Origin: Sphingobacterium spiritivorum ATCC 33861
GTDB taxonomy: Bacteria; Bacteroidota; Bacteroidia; Sphingobacteriales; Sphingobacteriaceae
Length of the DNA stretch: 64,000 bases
Direction: 5' to 3'
Assembly: GCF_000143765.1 (NCBI RefSeq)
Contig: NZ_GL379770.1
Location: forward strand, 1,142,903-1,206,902
Under the pieces are notes generated by a model. The model was not told the origin of the DNA, did not search any database, and saw only the letters and a program-made list of their open reading frames with translations. Positions 8,506 through 17,681 of this stretch are shown here, piece after piece. Made by a program: the position numbers and the translations under genes. Positions within the stretch are counted from its first letter, which is position 1, and each line of letters opens with the position of its first letter.

Positions 8506-8910
8506 CTACATTATACCTCTAATGTCATCTCCAAGATAGATTTTATATATGATCAGATTCTTTTTGCCTTTTTTTGGATATATTGGAATAGGTATCTTTC
8601 CTGGTTTATCAATTCTTATATTAGAAGGAATTGAATCACTATCGAACAAAAGTAATTTATAATTATTTGAGCTATCTATTGTTAATCCAGGAAGAGTTTT
8701 AACATTGGCAATTTCAATCTCATTTTTATCATTTAAATCAAATAAATTTATTGAAATTGCCGTTTTACCATTTTCAATATTTTTGTCATTTTTATACCTT
8801 AAATTGTATTTCGCTAATTTTCCAAATTTTACTGTTGTTGAACATCTAGACAAAAACGATAATGCGATTGTTAAAAGAAGAAACGAATATTTTGGAATCT
8901 TTTTTTGCAT
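8506..8910 (-). CDS. Small lipoprotein of unknown function
   Basis: 134 residues from the ATG at 8910, chosen because the signal peptide then starts with MQKKIPKY. The segment FLLLTIALSFLSRC gives a near-canonical lipobox (Arg at -1 is atypical). The mature region is Lys/Asn/Ile-rich with a small beta-type domain (GKIPIPIYPKKGKKNLIIYK). No family recognised. It begins 10 bp after the stop of the HExxH lipoprotein gene, so the pair is almost certainly co-transcribed. Confidence 0.6.
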   Translation of the reverse strand: MQKKIPKYSFLLLTIALSFLSRCSTTVKFGKLAKYNLRYKNDKNIENGKTAISINLFDLNDKNEIEIANVKTLPGLTIDSSNNYKLLLFDSDSIPSNIRIDKPGKIPIPIYPKKGKKNLIIYKIYLGDDIRGIM

Positions 8911-8920
8911 ATTATAAGAA

Positions 8921-10225
8921 TTAATTATCACATTTTTTACCCTTTATTCCTGTACGATATTGAGTTGCTATTTCAGCTCTTCTAATAGCAGGGTAATTTG
9001 TATTTAGTTTTAATTTTGTATACGTGCTCTCCAAAATTTTACTACCAAAAGTGTTTTGTAAACCATCTGTAGCAAGTGTTCGAGCCACATTCATATCAGT
9101 GCCGTATTGTTGATTTAAATAACCAGCGATTACATCAATATAACTCGACCACATCATATCATGTTGATCTATCATAGTAGTGAAAAATCCTTTTGTATAA
9201 AGATAAGCATGAATGGATTCATGAACAACAGCCAAGGCAACATACTCCTGAGAAGCGTTTGGAAGTGTGTTTGCATTGAGTTCAATCTTAACATCCAGAT
9301 TTGATGTTCCTGATGTAAAAGTTGTTGAGGCAATACCTGCTGTCAGATCGGGTAATCTGGTTGTCTCATAAAACCGGAGATTAATCTTGTCATTTTGTTT
9401 GAAAACATCTAAGAGGCATTCGTTTGTCAAAGATGCAATATCATTACTGATCACTTCATCAACTATTTTCTTCAGACAGGGATTTTCAATATTATTTTCT
9501 ATGTTCTCTTCTTCCTTTTGTTCGCCTGTATCACCACCACCTATTGGTGGGTTAGTCGGGTAATAATCACCTGGATTGGGTGGTGGATCATCGTAAATTC
9601 CACCGTCTCCGTCATCAATTTCATCCGTATCTGTACAGGAGATCTGATTGAGCTGTCCGTTCACATAAGCATATACACATTTCTTTCCTGCTGCCATTTT
9701 GACTAAAGAGCCCATACTTTTATTATACTTCTCGATAGCGGTTACATTCGTCTGATTCAGATTTTTTATATTTTCTCCTTTACTAAAGGTAGCTATTTTT
9801 GTGCTGTTTGACAGAATAGATGAAGAGATAATCGTTCCTGAAAAGGCTTTCTTTGTTTCTACAGGAATAAAAGTCAGCAGCAGGTATCTCCATTCTTTGC
9901 TACTGTTTTTGAATGCTTTGATCCATACCTGATCCTGTAATGAAATCACGGTGTCCCCGAGTGGATATGAAAGCTCATCCAATACATTTACCTTGATGTA
10001 AGCCGTATCCGTACTTTTCCATACAATCCTGCTCCATTTAATAGAAGTTCTAAAGTTTGGATTCAGAAAGTAGATATCCTTTTCATTGTACCCGGTTTTT
10101 TGTTCAAAATCCAGTTTAAGAGATTGTGAGTTTTCTGTTTGAGGATTTAATTCCAGTAGCTGATCTTGTCTACACCCATACAGACAGGCCAGGAAACTAA
10201 AAATGAGTACTAATTTAGTTTTCAT
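8921..10225 (-). CDS. Lipoprotein with a zinc-metalloprotease-like HExxH domain
   Basis: 434 residues. Signal peptide with lipobox LYGC (Cys18), a beta-rich N-terminal domain to about 200, an acidic Gly/Pro linker (205-240), and a C-terminal domain with VVHESIHAYL. HESIH at 335-339 fits the HExxH zinc site of gluzincin/metzincin-type peptidases, and His355 in DQHDMMW could be the third ligand. It would be tethered to an outer-membrane face or the periplasm. Substrate unknown. The overall layout resembles exported Bacteroidota proteins seen singly in many genomes. It is the first gene of the AT-rich operon, with a promoter match at 10254-10284. Confidence 0.8.
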   Translation of the reverse strand: MKTKLVLIFSFLACLYGCRQDQLLELNPQTENSQSLKLDFEQKTGYNEKDIYFLNPNFRTSIKWSRIVWKSTDTAYIKVNVLDELSYPLGDTVISLQDQVWIKAFKNSSKEWRYLLLTFIPVETKKAFSGTIISSSILSNSTKIATFSKGENIKNLNQTNVTAIEKYNKSMGSLVKMAAGKKCVYAYVNGQLNQISCTDTDEIDDGDGGIYDDPPPNPGDYYPTNPPIGGGDTGEQKEEENIENNIENPCLKKIVDEVISNDIASLTNECLLDVFKQNDKINLRFYETTRLPDLTAGIASTTFTSGTSNLDVKIELNANTLPNASQEYVALAVVHESIHAYLYTKGFFTTMIDQHDMMWSSYIDVIAGYLNQQYGTDMNVARTLATDGLQNTFGSKILESTYTKLKLNTNYPAIRRAEIATQYRTGIKGKKCDN

Positions 10226-10253
10226 AATTAAACAGGTTTTTAATAGTTATCTT

Positions 10254-10284
10254 CAAATGTATCTTTATTAAATTGAAATAAAAA
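10254..10284 (-). promoter_or_regulatory. Predicted Bacteroidota promoter for the HExxH lipoprotein operon
   Basis: On the minus strand TACATTTG (10254-10261) matches the -7 consensus TAnnTTTG exactly. Nineteen bases upstream TTTT (10281-10284) matches three of four bases of the -33 TTTG. Transcription would begin near 10247, about 20 bases before the start codon. Confidence 0.5.
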
Positions 10285-10492
10285 AATATCGAAAAATATC
10301 TTATAACCTGAGGTTGTAATTATGAAAATTTGCCTGAAAATGAGGTTAATACAATGAAAGAGTTCTTGTTAGCTCTTAAAAGAAATACTAATAGCTGATT
10401 ATGATTGTTGAGATATAATGGCCATCTATTACATAATTCAATGAAATGTAGTAATCTGAGAGGTATTACAATAATATATTATCAGTAACCCA

Positions 10493-11761
10493 TTAACTCC
10501 GCTTTAATACCTTGCTCAACAGATTGCGTTCCTCTTCTGTCAAGGGAGTTAATTGTTCCATAAGAGGCAATATATTTTGACGTTGCGGGGTGGACAGGAG
10601 TAAATGCAATAAACCGATTAATGTTTTTTCGGTTTCCGCTTTTATCCCCATGAATATTTTGGGCTGTATACAGTAGAGTTCTTTGATCACATGGAGCAAG
10701 TCTTGTTTTTGATCCTGTTCCGCACTCGAAAATACCGGAAGTAAAGCCTTTTGCTCTATATCTGCCAGATAGGTAGCGGCCGCCTTTTCTTTGATGTATT
10801 TTTTCTGTTTACGATAGAGAAATTCTTTCAGATCATTGTTTAGTTTCCGATAAACAATATGATGATTGAGCTGGCTGAAAAGATTATCCTGTTCTCCGTC
10901 AGCTAAGGATTCCCGTTCAAAGGAATCAAAAAACGGGGATTCGATATAGACACTATGATGAAAATCTATCGCATTGTTATTGTAGCTGGTCAGTTCTTTT
11001 GCGATCTCTACTTTATCCTTATTCAGAAAATAGTAATAGTAGCGGTCACCGATGCTGTCTCCCCAGCGGATATAGTTGATGCGGAAAGGGTAGACCTGCT
11101 CCTGATGATCAGCTATAGTCCATACAACAGCATCTTGTTCTAAGATGAGCTGCTTATAGCCCAGCGGTTCGTCAGAGATAGACAAATTGAATCCCAGATC
11201 CTTATTTAACAATAAAAACCAGCCGAACTCCTGTGCCAGAAACGTGTTAAATTCCGCACTGTTCAGTTGCGCCGCGGTGATGCCAAATATACCTTCCAGA
11301 ATCACTTTTGTACCGGTATGTGCCGCTTTGGAGATTACTTTATTAATATCTTCATATTCATCTTTCTGATTACGTTCTATAACAATACTGTATTCCAGAA
11401 GACTTCCTTCGTGAAGATAAACGGTCTGCCAGGTCGCCCGTGTGGCGAATAATGAAAAAGAAAAACGACCTTTTCCTTTTTTACCCCGGGTGTAAGAGGA
11501 GCGTTGTATATTTTTCTTTTTAAGGGAATCCAGGAAATTTCCGAAAGAAATATTCAGGGTTTCCAATGGAATCCCTTCGCCGTTGTCCTCAATGACTATA
11601 CGCTGAATATGTCCCAGTTCATTAGCTTCGGCATACAGATTGACATGGGTAGCTTTGGCATCAAATCCATTCCAGATATACTCGGCAATAGCCTGGCGGT
11701 AATCTTTTGGAAGTCCTGCTGAATCAATACTGGCATTTGTGACGTTGGCTTTGTTCTTCAT
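10493..11761 (-). CDS. GHKL (Hsp90/MORC-like) ATPase
   Basis: 422 residues. The N-terminal ~190 residues are a Bergerat-fold ATPase: EYIWNGFDA (Glu27, Asn31, Asp34), EDNGEGIP at 58-65, and the ATP-lid glycines RGKKGKGRFSF at 92-102. This is the Hsp90/MutL/MORC branch, not a histidine kinase: there is no DHp domain. The C-terminal half is helical and Lys/Glu-rich and matches no domain I recognise. It has no export signal and appears monocistronic. Such stand-alone ATPases occur in accessory regions and in some anti-phage loci, but no partner effector gene is adjacent here, so defence is only a possibility. Confidence 0.8.
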   Translation of the reverse strand: MKNKANVTNASIDSAGLPKDYRQAIAEYIWNGFDAKATHVNLYAEANELGHIQRIVIEDNGEGIPLETLNISFGNFLDSLKKKNIQRSSYTRGKKGKGRFSFSLFATRATWQTVYLHEGSLLEYSIVIERNQKDEYEDINKVISKAAHTGTKVILEGIFGITAAQLNSAEFNTFLAQEFGWFLLLNKDLGFNLSISDEPLGYKQLILEQDAVVWTIADHQEQVYPFRINYIRWGDSIGDRYYYYFLNKDKVEIAKELTSYNNNAIDFHHSVYIESPFFDSFERESLADGEQDNLFSQLNHHIVYRKLNNDLKEFLYRKQKKYIKEKAAATYLADIEQKALLPVFSSAEQDQKQDLLHVIKELYCIQPKIFMGIKAETEKTLIGLLHLLLSTPQRQNILPLMEQLTPLTEEERNLLSKVLKRS

Positions 11762-11973
11762 TTCGGAGAAATTATATCAATATACGAATGTAAGAAAACT
11801 TTAAATGTTTATCATCTTTTGCTTTTTAAGGAGCTGATTGTAAAAATATGAACCATGGTAAAGGAAGATTGTACAATAAGCCGTATTTTCATGTCGGACA
11901 GTATATTGCGCTTAGAACATGTCTGCAAACTTACGGTCTGCCAAATTGTTAATGTATTAAATAACGTGAAAAT

Positions 11974-12576
11974 ATGACCTTCTTATATTCCCGGAAAATT
12001 ATCACTGTATTACTGGTTACGGGTATTTGTGCTGCATTTGTAGCCTGTAATTCGTATAAATTTTATCAAAATAAAGACTATTCTTTTTACCAGCCGGACT
12101 TTCGGTTGAGCGACACCTCTATGTTGCGTACAGACGGTGTGTATGTCCTGCAGGAAATATGGACCAGTCAGCGTGACACTAAAAGAACAGTGACAGCGAA
12201 GGAAAGAGAAATTTATAAATTTTATCCGGCAGGTCAGGTGAATATGGTGCTGGATCCGGAAGATACCACATCCCGTAAAGGTACCTATGCAGCTGCTTTT
12301 AATAACAGCATTGCGGATCAGATCGCAAAAAAAAGCCGTACGCTTTTTCAGAGTTACTACAAAACAGAAGGGGACAGGTTAGTCGTACAACGTATGAATA
12401 CCCCTTTGGCCCAGTTTAATTATACCTATTTTACTGTAAAGAAGGATACATTGATACAGGTCTCCTCTACTATAGATGGGGGTGGGCAGATCAGGGATAA
12501 GTATTATACGGATTATTATAAGGCATACTATATATTTGTGCCGGTGAAAGATACTTTTACTCCCCCCAATTGGTAA
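11974..12576 (+). CDS. Lipoprotein of unknown function
   Basis: 200 residues with a signal peptide and lipobox AFVAC, followed by a Tyr-rich mature domain (NSYKFYQNKDYSFYQPDF). The central part RTDGVYVLQEIWTSQRDTK and the closing YYTDYYKAYYIFVPVKD suggest a small beta-sheet domain similar to lipocalin-like Bacteroidota lipoproteins. Function is not recognised. The oxidoreductase gene follows 65 bp downstream, so shared transcription is possible. Confidence 0.7.
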   Translation: MTFLYSRKIITVLLVTGICAAFVACNSYKFYQNKDYSFYQPDFRLSDTSMLRTDGVYVLQEIWTSQRDTKRTVTAKEREIYKFYPAGQVNMVLDPEDTTSRKGTYAAAFNNSIADQIAKKSRTLFQSYYKTEGDRLVVQRMNTPLAQFNYTYFTVKKDTLIQVSSTIDGGGQIRDKYYTDYYKAYYIFVPVKDTFTPPNW

Positions 12577-12641
12577 CCAGTTCACAGGGGTAAAAGGATT
12601 TAAATATTTATCTGCGGAAATTCATTCAAAAAATAAAGTAC

Positions 12642-13619
12642 ATGGCAATACAGATCAACTGGGGTATGATCGGAGCGGGGGATGTCACGGAGGTCAAGAG
12701 CGGACCTGCTTTTAAGAAGGTTGCAAATTCGGATCTGATCGCTGTAATGCGCAGAAATGAAGAAAAAGTTAAGGATTATGCCGAAAGACATGGCGTGCAA
12801 AGATGGTACACGGATGCACTGGCATTGATCCGGGACAAGGAGGTGAATGCTATATATATCGCTACTCCTCCGGATTCACATGTGGCATATGCAATAGCAG
12901 CTATGGAAGCCGGAAAGGATGTATATGTCGAAAAACCTATGGCATTAAACAGTACGGAAGCAGAAAAACTGGTACAGGCTCAGCAGTTATACGGACGTAA
13001 ACTGGTGATTGCTCATTACCGTAGAGCTCAGCCTTATTTCAGAAAAATAAAAGAGTTGCTAAATAATGGGGCTATCGGCACCGCAAGATTGGCTTCTGTT
13101 CGTTATTTTCAGAAGACACTGACTGCAGAACAATTGCAACAGCCCAAGATGAAGTGGCGTATAGATCCGCAACAATCCGGAGGTGGTTTGTTTCATGATA
13201 TTGCGCCGCATCAGATCGATCTGATGTATTATTTTTTCGGTAAAGTAGCTGCAAGTACAGGAATTTCCCACAATCAATCGAAAATGTATCAGGCTCATGA
13301 TATTGTATCAGGGCAGATCTTATTTAAAAATGATGTCGTGTTTCAGGGGATATGGGCATTTAGTGTACATGAAGAGCGGGACGAATGCGAAATCATAGGT
13401 TCAGAAGGACGCATTTCCTTTTCGTTTTTTGATCAGCGTATTATACGTTTATCCAATAAGGATGGGGAACAAGAGTTTAAATTTGAGCCTTTACCTCATG
13501 TACAGCAACCCATGATCGAAGAGGTGGTAAATTATTTTGGTGGTGGAGACATGAATCCCTGCAGTGCCGCTGAAGGTCTGGCTGTAATACAGGTAATGGA
13601 TAGTTTCACCGGAGATTGA
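12642..13619 (+). CDS. Gfo/Idh/MocA-family NAD(P)-dependent oxidoreductase
   Basis: 325 residues. An N-terminal Rossmann fold opens with WGMIGAGDVTEV (GxGxxx) and contains the family signature EKPMAL near residue 105, whose Lys acts in catalysis. The C-terminal alpha/beta domain carries GGGLFHDIAPHQIDLMYYF, including the conserved His after DI-P. The family oxidises or reduces sugars, inositols and related polyols. The specific substrate is not evident, and no sugar transport gene is adjacent. Cytoplasmic. Followed by a strong terminator at 13752. Confidence 0.9.
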   Translation: MAIQINWGMIGAGDVTEVKSGPAFKKVANSDLIAVMRRNEEKVKDYAERHGVQRWYTDALALIRDKEVNAIYIATPPDSHVAYAIAAMEAGKDVYVEKPMALNSTEAEKLVQAQQLYGRKLVIAHYRRAQPYFRKIKELLNNGAIGTARLASVRYFQKTLTAEQLQQPKMKWRIDPQQSGGGLFHDIAPHQIDLMYYFFGKVAASTGISHNQSKMYQAHDIVSGQILFKNDVVFQGIWAFSVHEERDECEIIGSEGRISFSFFDQRIIRLSNKDGEQEFKFEPLPHVQQPMIEEVVNYFGGGDMNPCSAAEGLAVIQVMDSFTGD

Positions 13620-13751
13620 TTTATAAATAGCATATCCGGAAAATGCTGTCAGAAGCTGGAGGGGGAGATCACGTGTACAGGTGAAAAATACCCGGCTAAC
13701 GGAAGCTTAATTTAGTTCTGCATTATACATACAACAGGTTTGAAAATTAAC

Positions 13752-13791
13752 AAAAATCCCTGATCTGTCGTTGGACGGATCAGGGATTTTT
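13752..13791 (+). terminator. Rho-independent terminator after the Gfo/Idh/MocA gene
   Basis: Arms AAAAATCCCTGATC and GATCAGGGATTTTT are perfect complements, with inner bases TGTC and GACG extending the stem through wobble pairs. The U-rich tail suits plus-strand termination, and the A-rich left arm would allow it on the other strand too. Confidence 0.88.
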
Positions 13792-13895
13792 GTTACAGAT
13801 GCATTTCTATCTGCTTTAAAATTAAAGTATTCTAGCTATTGAACCGCAGAATAACCCTCTTCTTTCCTGACGTCGTTGTATACCTTTTATTGAAA

Positions 13896-13927
13896 TTTCT
13901 TTTTTTTCAATCGTATTTTTAAATTTG
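13896..13927 (+). promoter_or_regulatory. Predicted promoter of the TPR histidine kinase
   Basis: TAAATTTG (13920-13927) is an exact TAnnTTTG -7 element. TTTC (13896-13899), 20 bases upstream, matches three of four bases of the -33 TTTG. The implied start near 13934 leaves a leader of about 55 bases. Confidence 0.45.
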
Positions 13928-13989
13928 TATCACATTGTTACCTAGTACCTATAAAAACCGACGTCTGTTATTCGTCCAATTCATTCTTC

Positions 13990-15954
13990 ATGAAACTTGT
14001 GTTTTACTTTTTTTTGTGGTTTGTTCTGTTGGTAGTTCCTTACCCATTGCTCGCACAACAAACCGCAGCTGACAGCCTATTGGCTAAGATTGAAAAAGAA
14101 CCTTCCGATTCTTTAAAAGCCGTTTATTATTACAAGCTGGCTTCTACAACGTATCTGCAGGATGCTAATCGTGCTCAGGAATGGGCAAATAAGGGTATGC
14201 AGCTGACAAAAGAGCGAAAGTTAAAAGACCTGGATCTGGACTTTCTGAACCTTAGCGGTGTTATTTATCTGAAACTGAATGAGTATGATAAGAGTATTGA
14301 AACTCATTTTAAGGTATTAAAACTCCGTGAAGCGAAAGGTGACAAAAAGGGTATGGTGCGTGCTTTTATGAACATCGGAAATGTGTTTAATAAAAGCGGA
14401 GACACCAAGCAAGCTTTACGCTACTATCAGGAGAGTCTGACGCTCGCCGAACAGATCAGGGACAATCAGTCTATCGGCAATCTGTATAACAATATTTCAA
14501 ATATATACAGTCAGGATGCACTGGATAACGGAAAGCCTGATGCCATCAAACAGGCGGTGCAGTATCTGCTGAAAACAATACAGTTTGCAAAAAAGAATGT
14601 GCCGGATCAGGATCTTTCAAATACGTATATCTTATTGAGCTATGTCTATCTGAAAGACGACCAACTGGAACTCAGTAAGAAATATACGGATCTTGCTGTA
14701 GCCCTTACAGATAAGACAAAGGATAAGCTGGCCGGTTCGTATGCACGTATTAACCGTGCTAATATTCTGGTAAAACAGGGTTTGTTTGAGGAGGCTACAC
14801 AGGAGGTTGCCCGGATTAAAAAACTAATCCGTGAAAGTGGATTGGATTATCTGAATGATGAATTCAGCACCGATTTTGAGAAAATAGCAAAAGCTGTAAA
14901 AGAAAAAGATACTTCCGTCTTACTAACAGATAAGGATAGTCTGCTGCGGGTGAGTGAGGAAGAGGCCGGGCTGCAAAGACTCAAAGTAAGAGAAGAACTC
15001 CGTGAAAAATATGAAAGTGAGAAAAAGGATCTGGAGAATAAAAATCTGTTGCTGGAAAACCGTAGTATAGAGCAGGAAGCTAACCGGATCAAGATACTAT
15101 GGGTAGCTACAGGAGCTATTGTACTGATACTGGCAATGCTGTTTGTATTGATACGTAAGAAAAATCATTTGTTAAATGAAGAACGGGAAAGACTGCTGGA
15201 GGCTAATGAAGAAATACGGCAACAAACGGAGATGATAAAGGAGCAACATCAGTCTCTGATGCAAGCAGAGCGGTTCAGGTCCCGGATATTTTCTGTGGTT
15301 TCGCATGATCTGCGTGCACCGATCAGTACTTTTCAATCTTTATTATCTTTTTCCAAGATAGCCGAAATTCCACCGGAAGATATCCGAAGTTCGTTGCTCA
15401 AGATTGGCCATGAAGTCAATATTGCCTCTACGATGCTGGATGAATTATTGGTCTGGTCTGCGGGGCAGATGTCCAGTGAGGAACTCCGGATAGCATCTAT
15501 TGAAGTTCGGGAAATCGTACAATCCAGTCAATTGCTGTTTCAGGAAAGAATTACAATGAAGAGTTTAGCGCTAATCAATCATATCCCGGATACATTGGTT
15601 GTGCGTGGAGATAGAAAACGCTTTGAGTTTATTATCCGTAATCTGATCAGCAATGCCATTAAATTTAGTTTTACAGGTCGTCCGATTACAATAGGCGCGG
15701 ATCAGTCGGATACTGAGCTGCAGATCTACGTGAAAGATGAAGGTGTAGGAATGAGCGAAGAGCAACTGCTGAGCCTGAAAAGTATCTCGACGAAAAAAAG
15801 TCATCCCGGCACCTGGGAAGAAAAAGGTACCGGCCTTGGGCTCTTGTTATGTGATGACTTTGCTGCCAGAATGGGCTGGTCTATTTCTGTCAGTAGTCAG
15901 GAAGGGTTCGGAAGTATATTTTATATTCACATACCTCTTTCTGATCTCAGATAA
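13990..15954 (+). CDS. TPR-containing membrane sensor histidine kinase
   Basis: 654 residues: signal peptide (1-22), about five TPR units in the periplasm (30-290), a transmembrane span at 369-388, a coiled coil (390-430), a HisKA domain with SVVSHDLRAP (phospho-acceptor His439) and a HATPase_c domain with the N box at 551 (NLISNAIKFS), DEGVGM at 583 and GTGLGL at 613. It lacks a fused receiver, and no response regulator gene is next to it, so it is an orphan kinase. Periplasmic TPR sensors of this build are common in Bacteroidota. The signal is not known, and protein-protein sensing is likely. Confidence 0.93.
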   Translation: MKLVFYFFLWFVLLVVPYPLLAQQTAADSLLAKIEKEPSDSLKAVYYYKLASTTYLQDANRAQEWANKGMQLTKERKLKDLDLDFLNLSGVIYLKLNEYDKSIETHFKVLKLREAKGDKKGMVRAFMNIGNVFNKSGDTKQALRYYQESLTLAEQIRDNQSIGNLYNNISNIYSQDALDNGKPDAIKQAVQYLLKTIQFAKKNVPDQDLSNTYILLSYVYLKDDQLELSKKYTDLAVALTDKTKDKLAGSYARINRANILVKQGLFEEATQEVARIKKLIRESGLDYLNDEFSTDFEKIAKAVKEKDTSVLLTDKDSLLRVSEEEAGLQRLKVREELREKYESEKKDLENKNLLLENRSIEQEANRIKILWVATGAIVLILAMLFVLIRKKNHLLNEERERLLEANEEIRQQTEMIKEQHQSLMQAERFRSRIFSVVSHDLRAPISTFQSLLSFSKIAEIPPEDIRSSLLKIGHEVNIASTMLDELLVWSAGQMSSEELRIASIEVREIVQSSQLLFQERITMKSLALINHIPDTLVVRGDRKRFEFIIRNLISNAIKFSFTGRPITIGADQSDTELQIYVKDEGVGMSEEQLLSLKSISTKKSHPGTWEEKGTGLGLLLCDDFAARMGWSISVSSQEGFGSIFYIHIPLSDLR

Positions 15955-15984
15955 GCAGAAAGTTTACTTTGAAATATGGATTCG

Positions 15985-17169
15985 TCAGATTTTAGACGTC
16001 TTTCGCAATCCGTATGTCAGAGCTACAATAAGTATCAGGAAGGCAATCAGCAAAAATGCCGTATCTATCGAAAAACGGAAGGATATATAACCTAACATTG
16101 CCGGGCCAGCCAGCTGACCTGCATATCCCATGGTACTGATAACCGGTATTGCGATAGTGGCCGGGACATTCCGGATGCGTCCGCCTTCGCTAAAGAATAC
16201 AGGAACAATATTCGCTGCTCCGATTCCCAAAAGTATAAATCCGAACAGCGTAAGCGGGAGCCAGGAAGCCGCAACAGCAATAAAGATACCTGCAGCAGCG
16301 ATGACTGATCCGCCTACTACAACTGTCTTCCCGTCTAATCGGGAAATGATACGATCACCTAACAGGCGCATGGTTGCCATGGCTACAGAGAAAGCGGCGT
16401 AACCAACGCCTGCAAGCTCTGGTGCTACACCCTTATTTTCCCGAAGGAATATCGCACTCCAGTCTAACATTGCTCCTTCAGAAAGAAAAGTGATAAAGCA
16501 CATCAGCCCCAAAAACAGTATGCTTGCCTGTAGCCAGGATACACCTGTCTTTTTCTTTTCGTCAGGTGCAGCCGCAAATTTTACAATTAATTCCTTCTCA
16601 GTGTGCATATCAAACAAAAACCTGAAATTCCAGGAGACAATACAGATGAGTAAAATACAGATAGCGACAATGGCGGTGATAGGAGGAAGTCCCATCTTAA
16701 TGAGAAAGCCTAAACCCAATGATCCAAATAATCCACCAACACTGAAAAGTCCGTGAAGGGAAGACATAATTGGTTTTTCAGCACTATTCTGTACCTGTAC
16801 CCCGTGTGCATTCATGGCGACATCTACAGTACCGAGCGCCCCTCCGAAAAGGAATAAGGAAACACCCATCCATACAGGCGAGCTGATAATCAGCAATAAA
16901 GGCAGGATAAGAGCCGTGGCCAGCGCTGCTACCAGTATAACCCGGCGCGTACCGTATTTGTGTGAGAGAATTCCACTGACAGGCATCATCGCAATAGCTC
17001 CGGCACCCAAAAGCAAAAGTAAAATTCCCAGATCAGCATCATTGATTCCTAATCTGTCCTTAGCATAAGGAACCATGGGTGCCCAACTGGAAATGGCTAA
17101 TCCGCAAACCAGAAATATAGCTTTGGTTGCTGTAATGGCCTTTGTTGTTTTGAGTTTCATTTCCATCAT
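15985..17169 (-). CDS. MFS transporter (YbjJ/FucP-like)
   Basis: About 394 residues from the ATG at 17169. Starts at 17166 or 17160 are equally possible, and 17208 would place the operator inside the gene. Twelve hydrophobic spans. The first (AIFLVCGLAISSWAPMVPYA) and the segment SGILSHKYGTRRVI (loop 2-3 MFS motif variant) match the YbjJ-type branch related to fucose permease. Solute unknown. It is divergent from a VOC gene and next to a DeoR-type regulator. The shared region carries repeated TTTGCA elements. Confidence 0.85.
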   Translation of the reverse strand: MMEMKLKTTKAITATKAIFLVCGLAISSWAPMVPYAKDRLGINDADLGILLLLLGAGAIAMMPVSGILSHKYGTRRVILVAALATALILPLLLIISSPVWMGVSLFLFGGALGTVDVAMNAHGVQVQNSAEKPIMSSLHGLFSVGGLFGSLGLGFLIKMGLPPITAIVAICILLICIVSWNFRFLFDMHTEKELIVKFAAAPDEKKKTGVSWLQASILFLGLMCFITFLSEGAMLDWSAIFLRENKGVAPELAGVGYAAFSVAMATMRLLGDRIISRLDGKTVVVGGSVIAAAGIFIAVAASWLPLTLFGFILLGIGAANIVPVFFSEGGRIRNVPATIAIPVISTMGYAGQLAGPAMLGYISFRFSIDTAFLLIAFLILIVALTYGLRKTSKI

Positions 17170-17182
17170 TTTGATAGTTTTA

Positions 17183-17220
17183 TTTTGCAAATAAATGCAA
17201 ATTTTCATAAAATTGCAAAA
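17183..17220. promoter_or_regulatory. Candidate DeoR operator cluster (TTTGCA repeats)
   Basis: TTTGCA (17184-17189) and TGCAAA (17196-17201) form an inverted repeat with a six-base spacer. Another copy TTGCAAAA lies at 17213-17220 and TTTGCAA at 17254-17260, directly at the VOC start codon. The cluster fills the 90-bp region between the divergent MFS and VOC genes, which suits repression by the DeoR protein encoded at 17682. Confidence 0.5.
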
Positions 17221-17259
17221 TAATTAAAGGGTTGTCGAAAAATAAAATTGGTATTTGCA

Positions 17260-17649
17260 ATGAAAATAGAACATTTGGCCATATGGGTCGCAGATCTGGA
17301 AAGAATGAAAAACTTCTATAAAGAATATTTTGCTGCTGTTGCGGAGGATAAATATATAAATGAGAAAAAACAGTATATGGCTTATTTCCTGCAATTTTCT
17401 GAAGGGGGGACCCGTCTGGAACTGATGAACAGGCCGGATATCTTTCCAGCTACATGCCGGGGGATTATGGAAGGGCTTACGCATTTTGCGATTACTGTAG
17501 GAAGTAAGGAGGATGTGGATAGTATGACAGAAAGATTGCGCAGGGACGGATATACGATCTATAGTGAACCCCGCATTACCGGAGACGGGTATTATGAGAG
17601 TGTAGTGCTGGATCCCGAGGGGAACCATCTGGAGCTTATCGCTGTCTAA
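17260..17649 (+). CDS. VOC-family protein (lactoylglutathione lyase-like)
   Basis: 129 residues from the ATG at 17260. A TTG at 17248 is also in frame. A single VOC domain shows all family landmarks: MKIEHLAIWVADLERMKNFY (His5 as metal ligand), EGGTRLELMNRP (Glu), LTHFAITV (His) and LDPEGNHLELI (Glu). This His-Glu-His-Glu pattern is the metal-binding set of glyoxalase I, so it is probably an active metalloenzyme. It shares a divergent regulatory region with the MFS gene and precedes the DeoR gene by 32 bp. Confidence 0.87.
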   Translation: MKIEHLAIWVADLERMKNFYKEYFAAVAEDKYINEKKQYMAYFLQFSEGGTRLELMNRPDIFPATCRGIMEGLTHFAITVGSKEDVDSMTERLRRDGYTIYSEPRITGDGYYESVVLDPEGNHLELIAV

Positions 17650-17681
17650 GATTGGATGTATAATCAATAATTTTTTAAGTC

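Larger units (their letters stand above)
13620..13989. other. 370-bp gene-free stretch
   Basis: Contains a rho-independent terminator (13752-13791) and a promoter candidate for the histidine kinase (13896-13927). No open reading frame, RNA gene or repeat with support was seen in the rest. Confidence 0.6.

Noticed and set aside
12551..12598. Imperfect inverted repeat at the end of the lipoprotein gene (TTTTAC...GTAAAA)
   Set aside because: Too many mismatches in the stem and no U tract, so not listed as a terminator.
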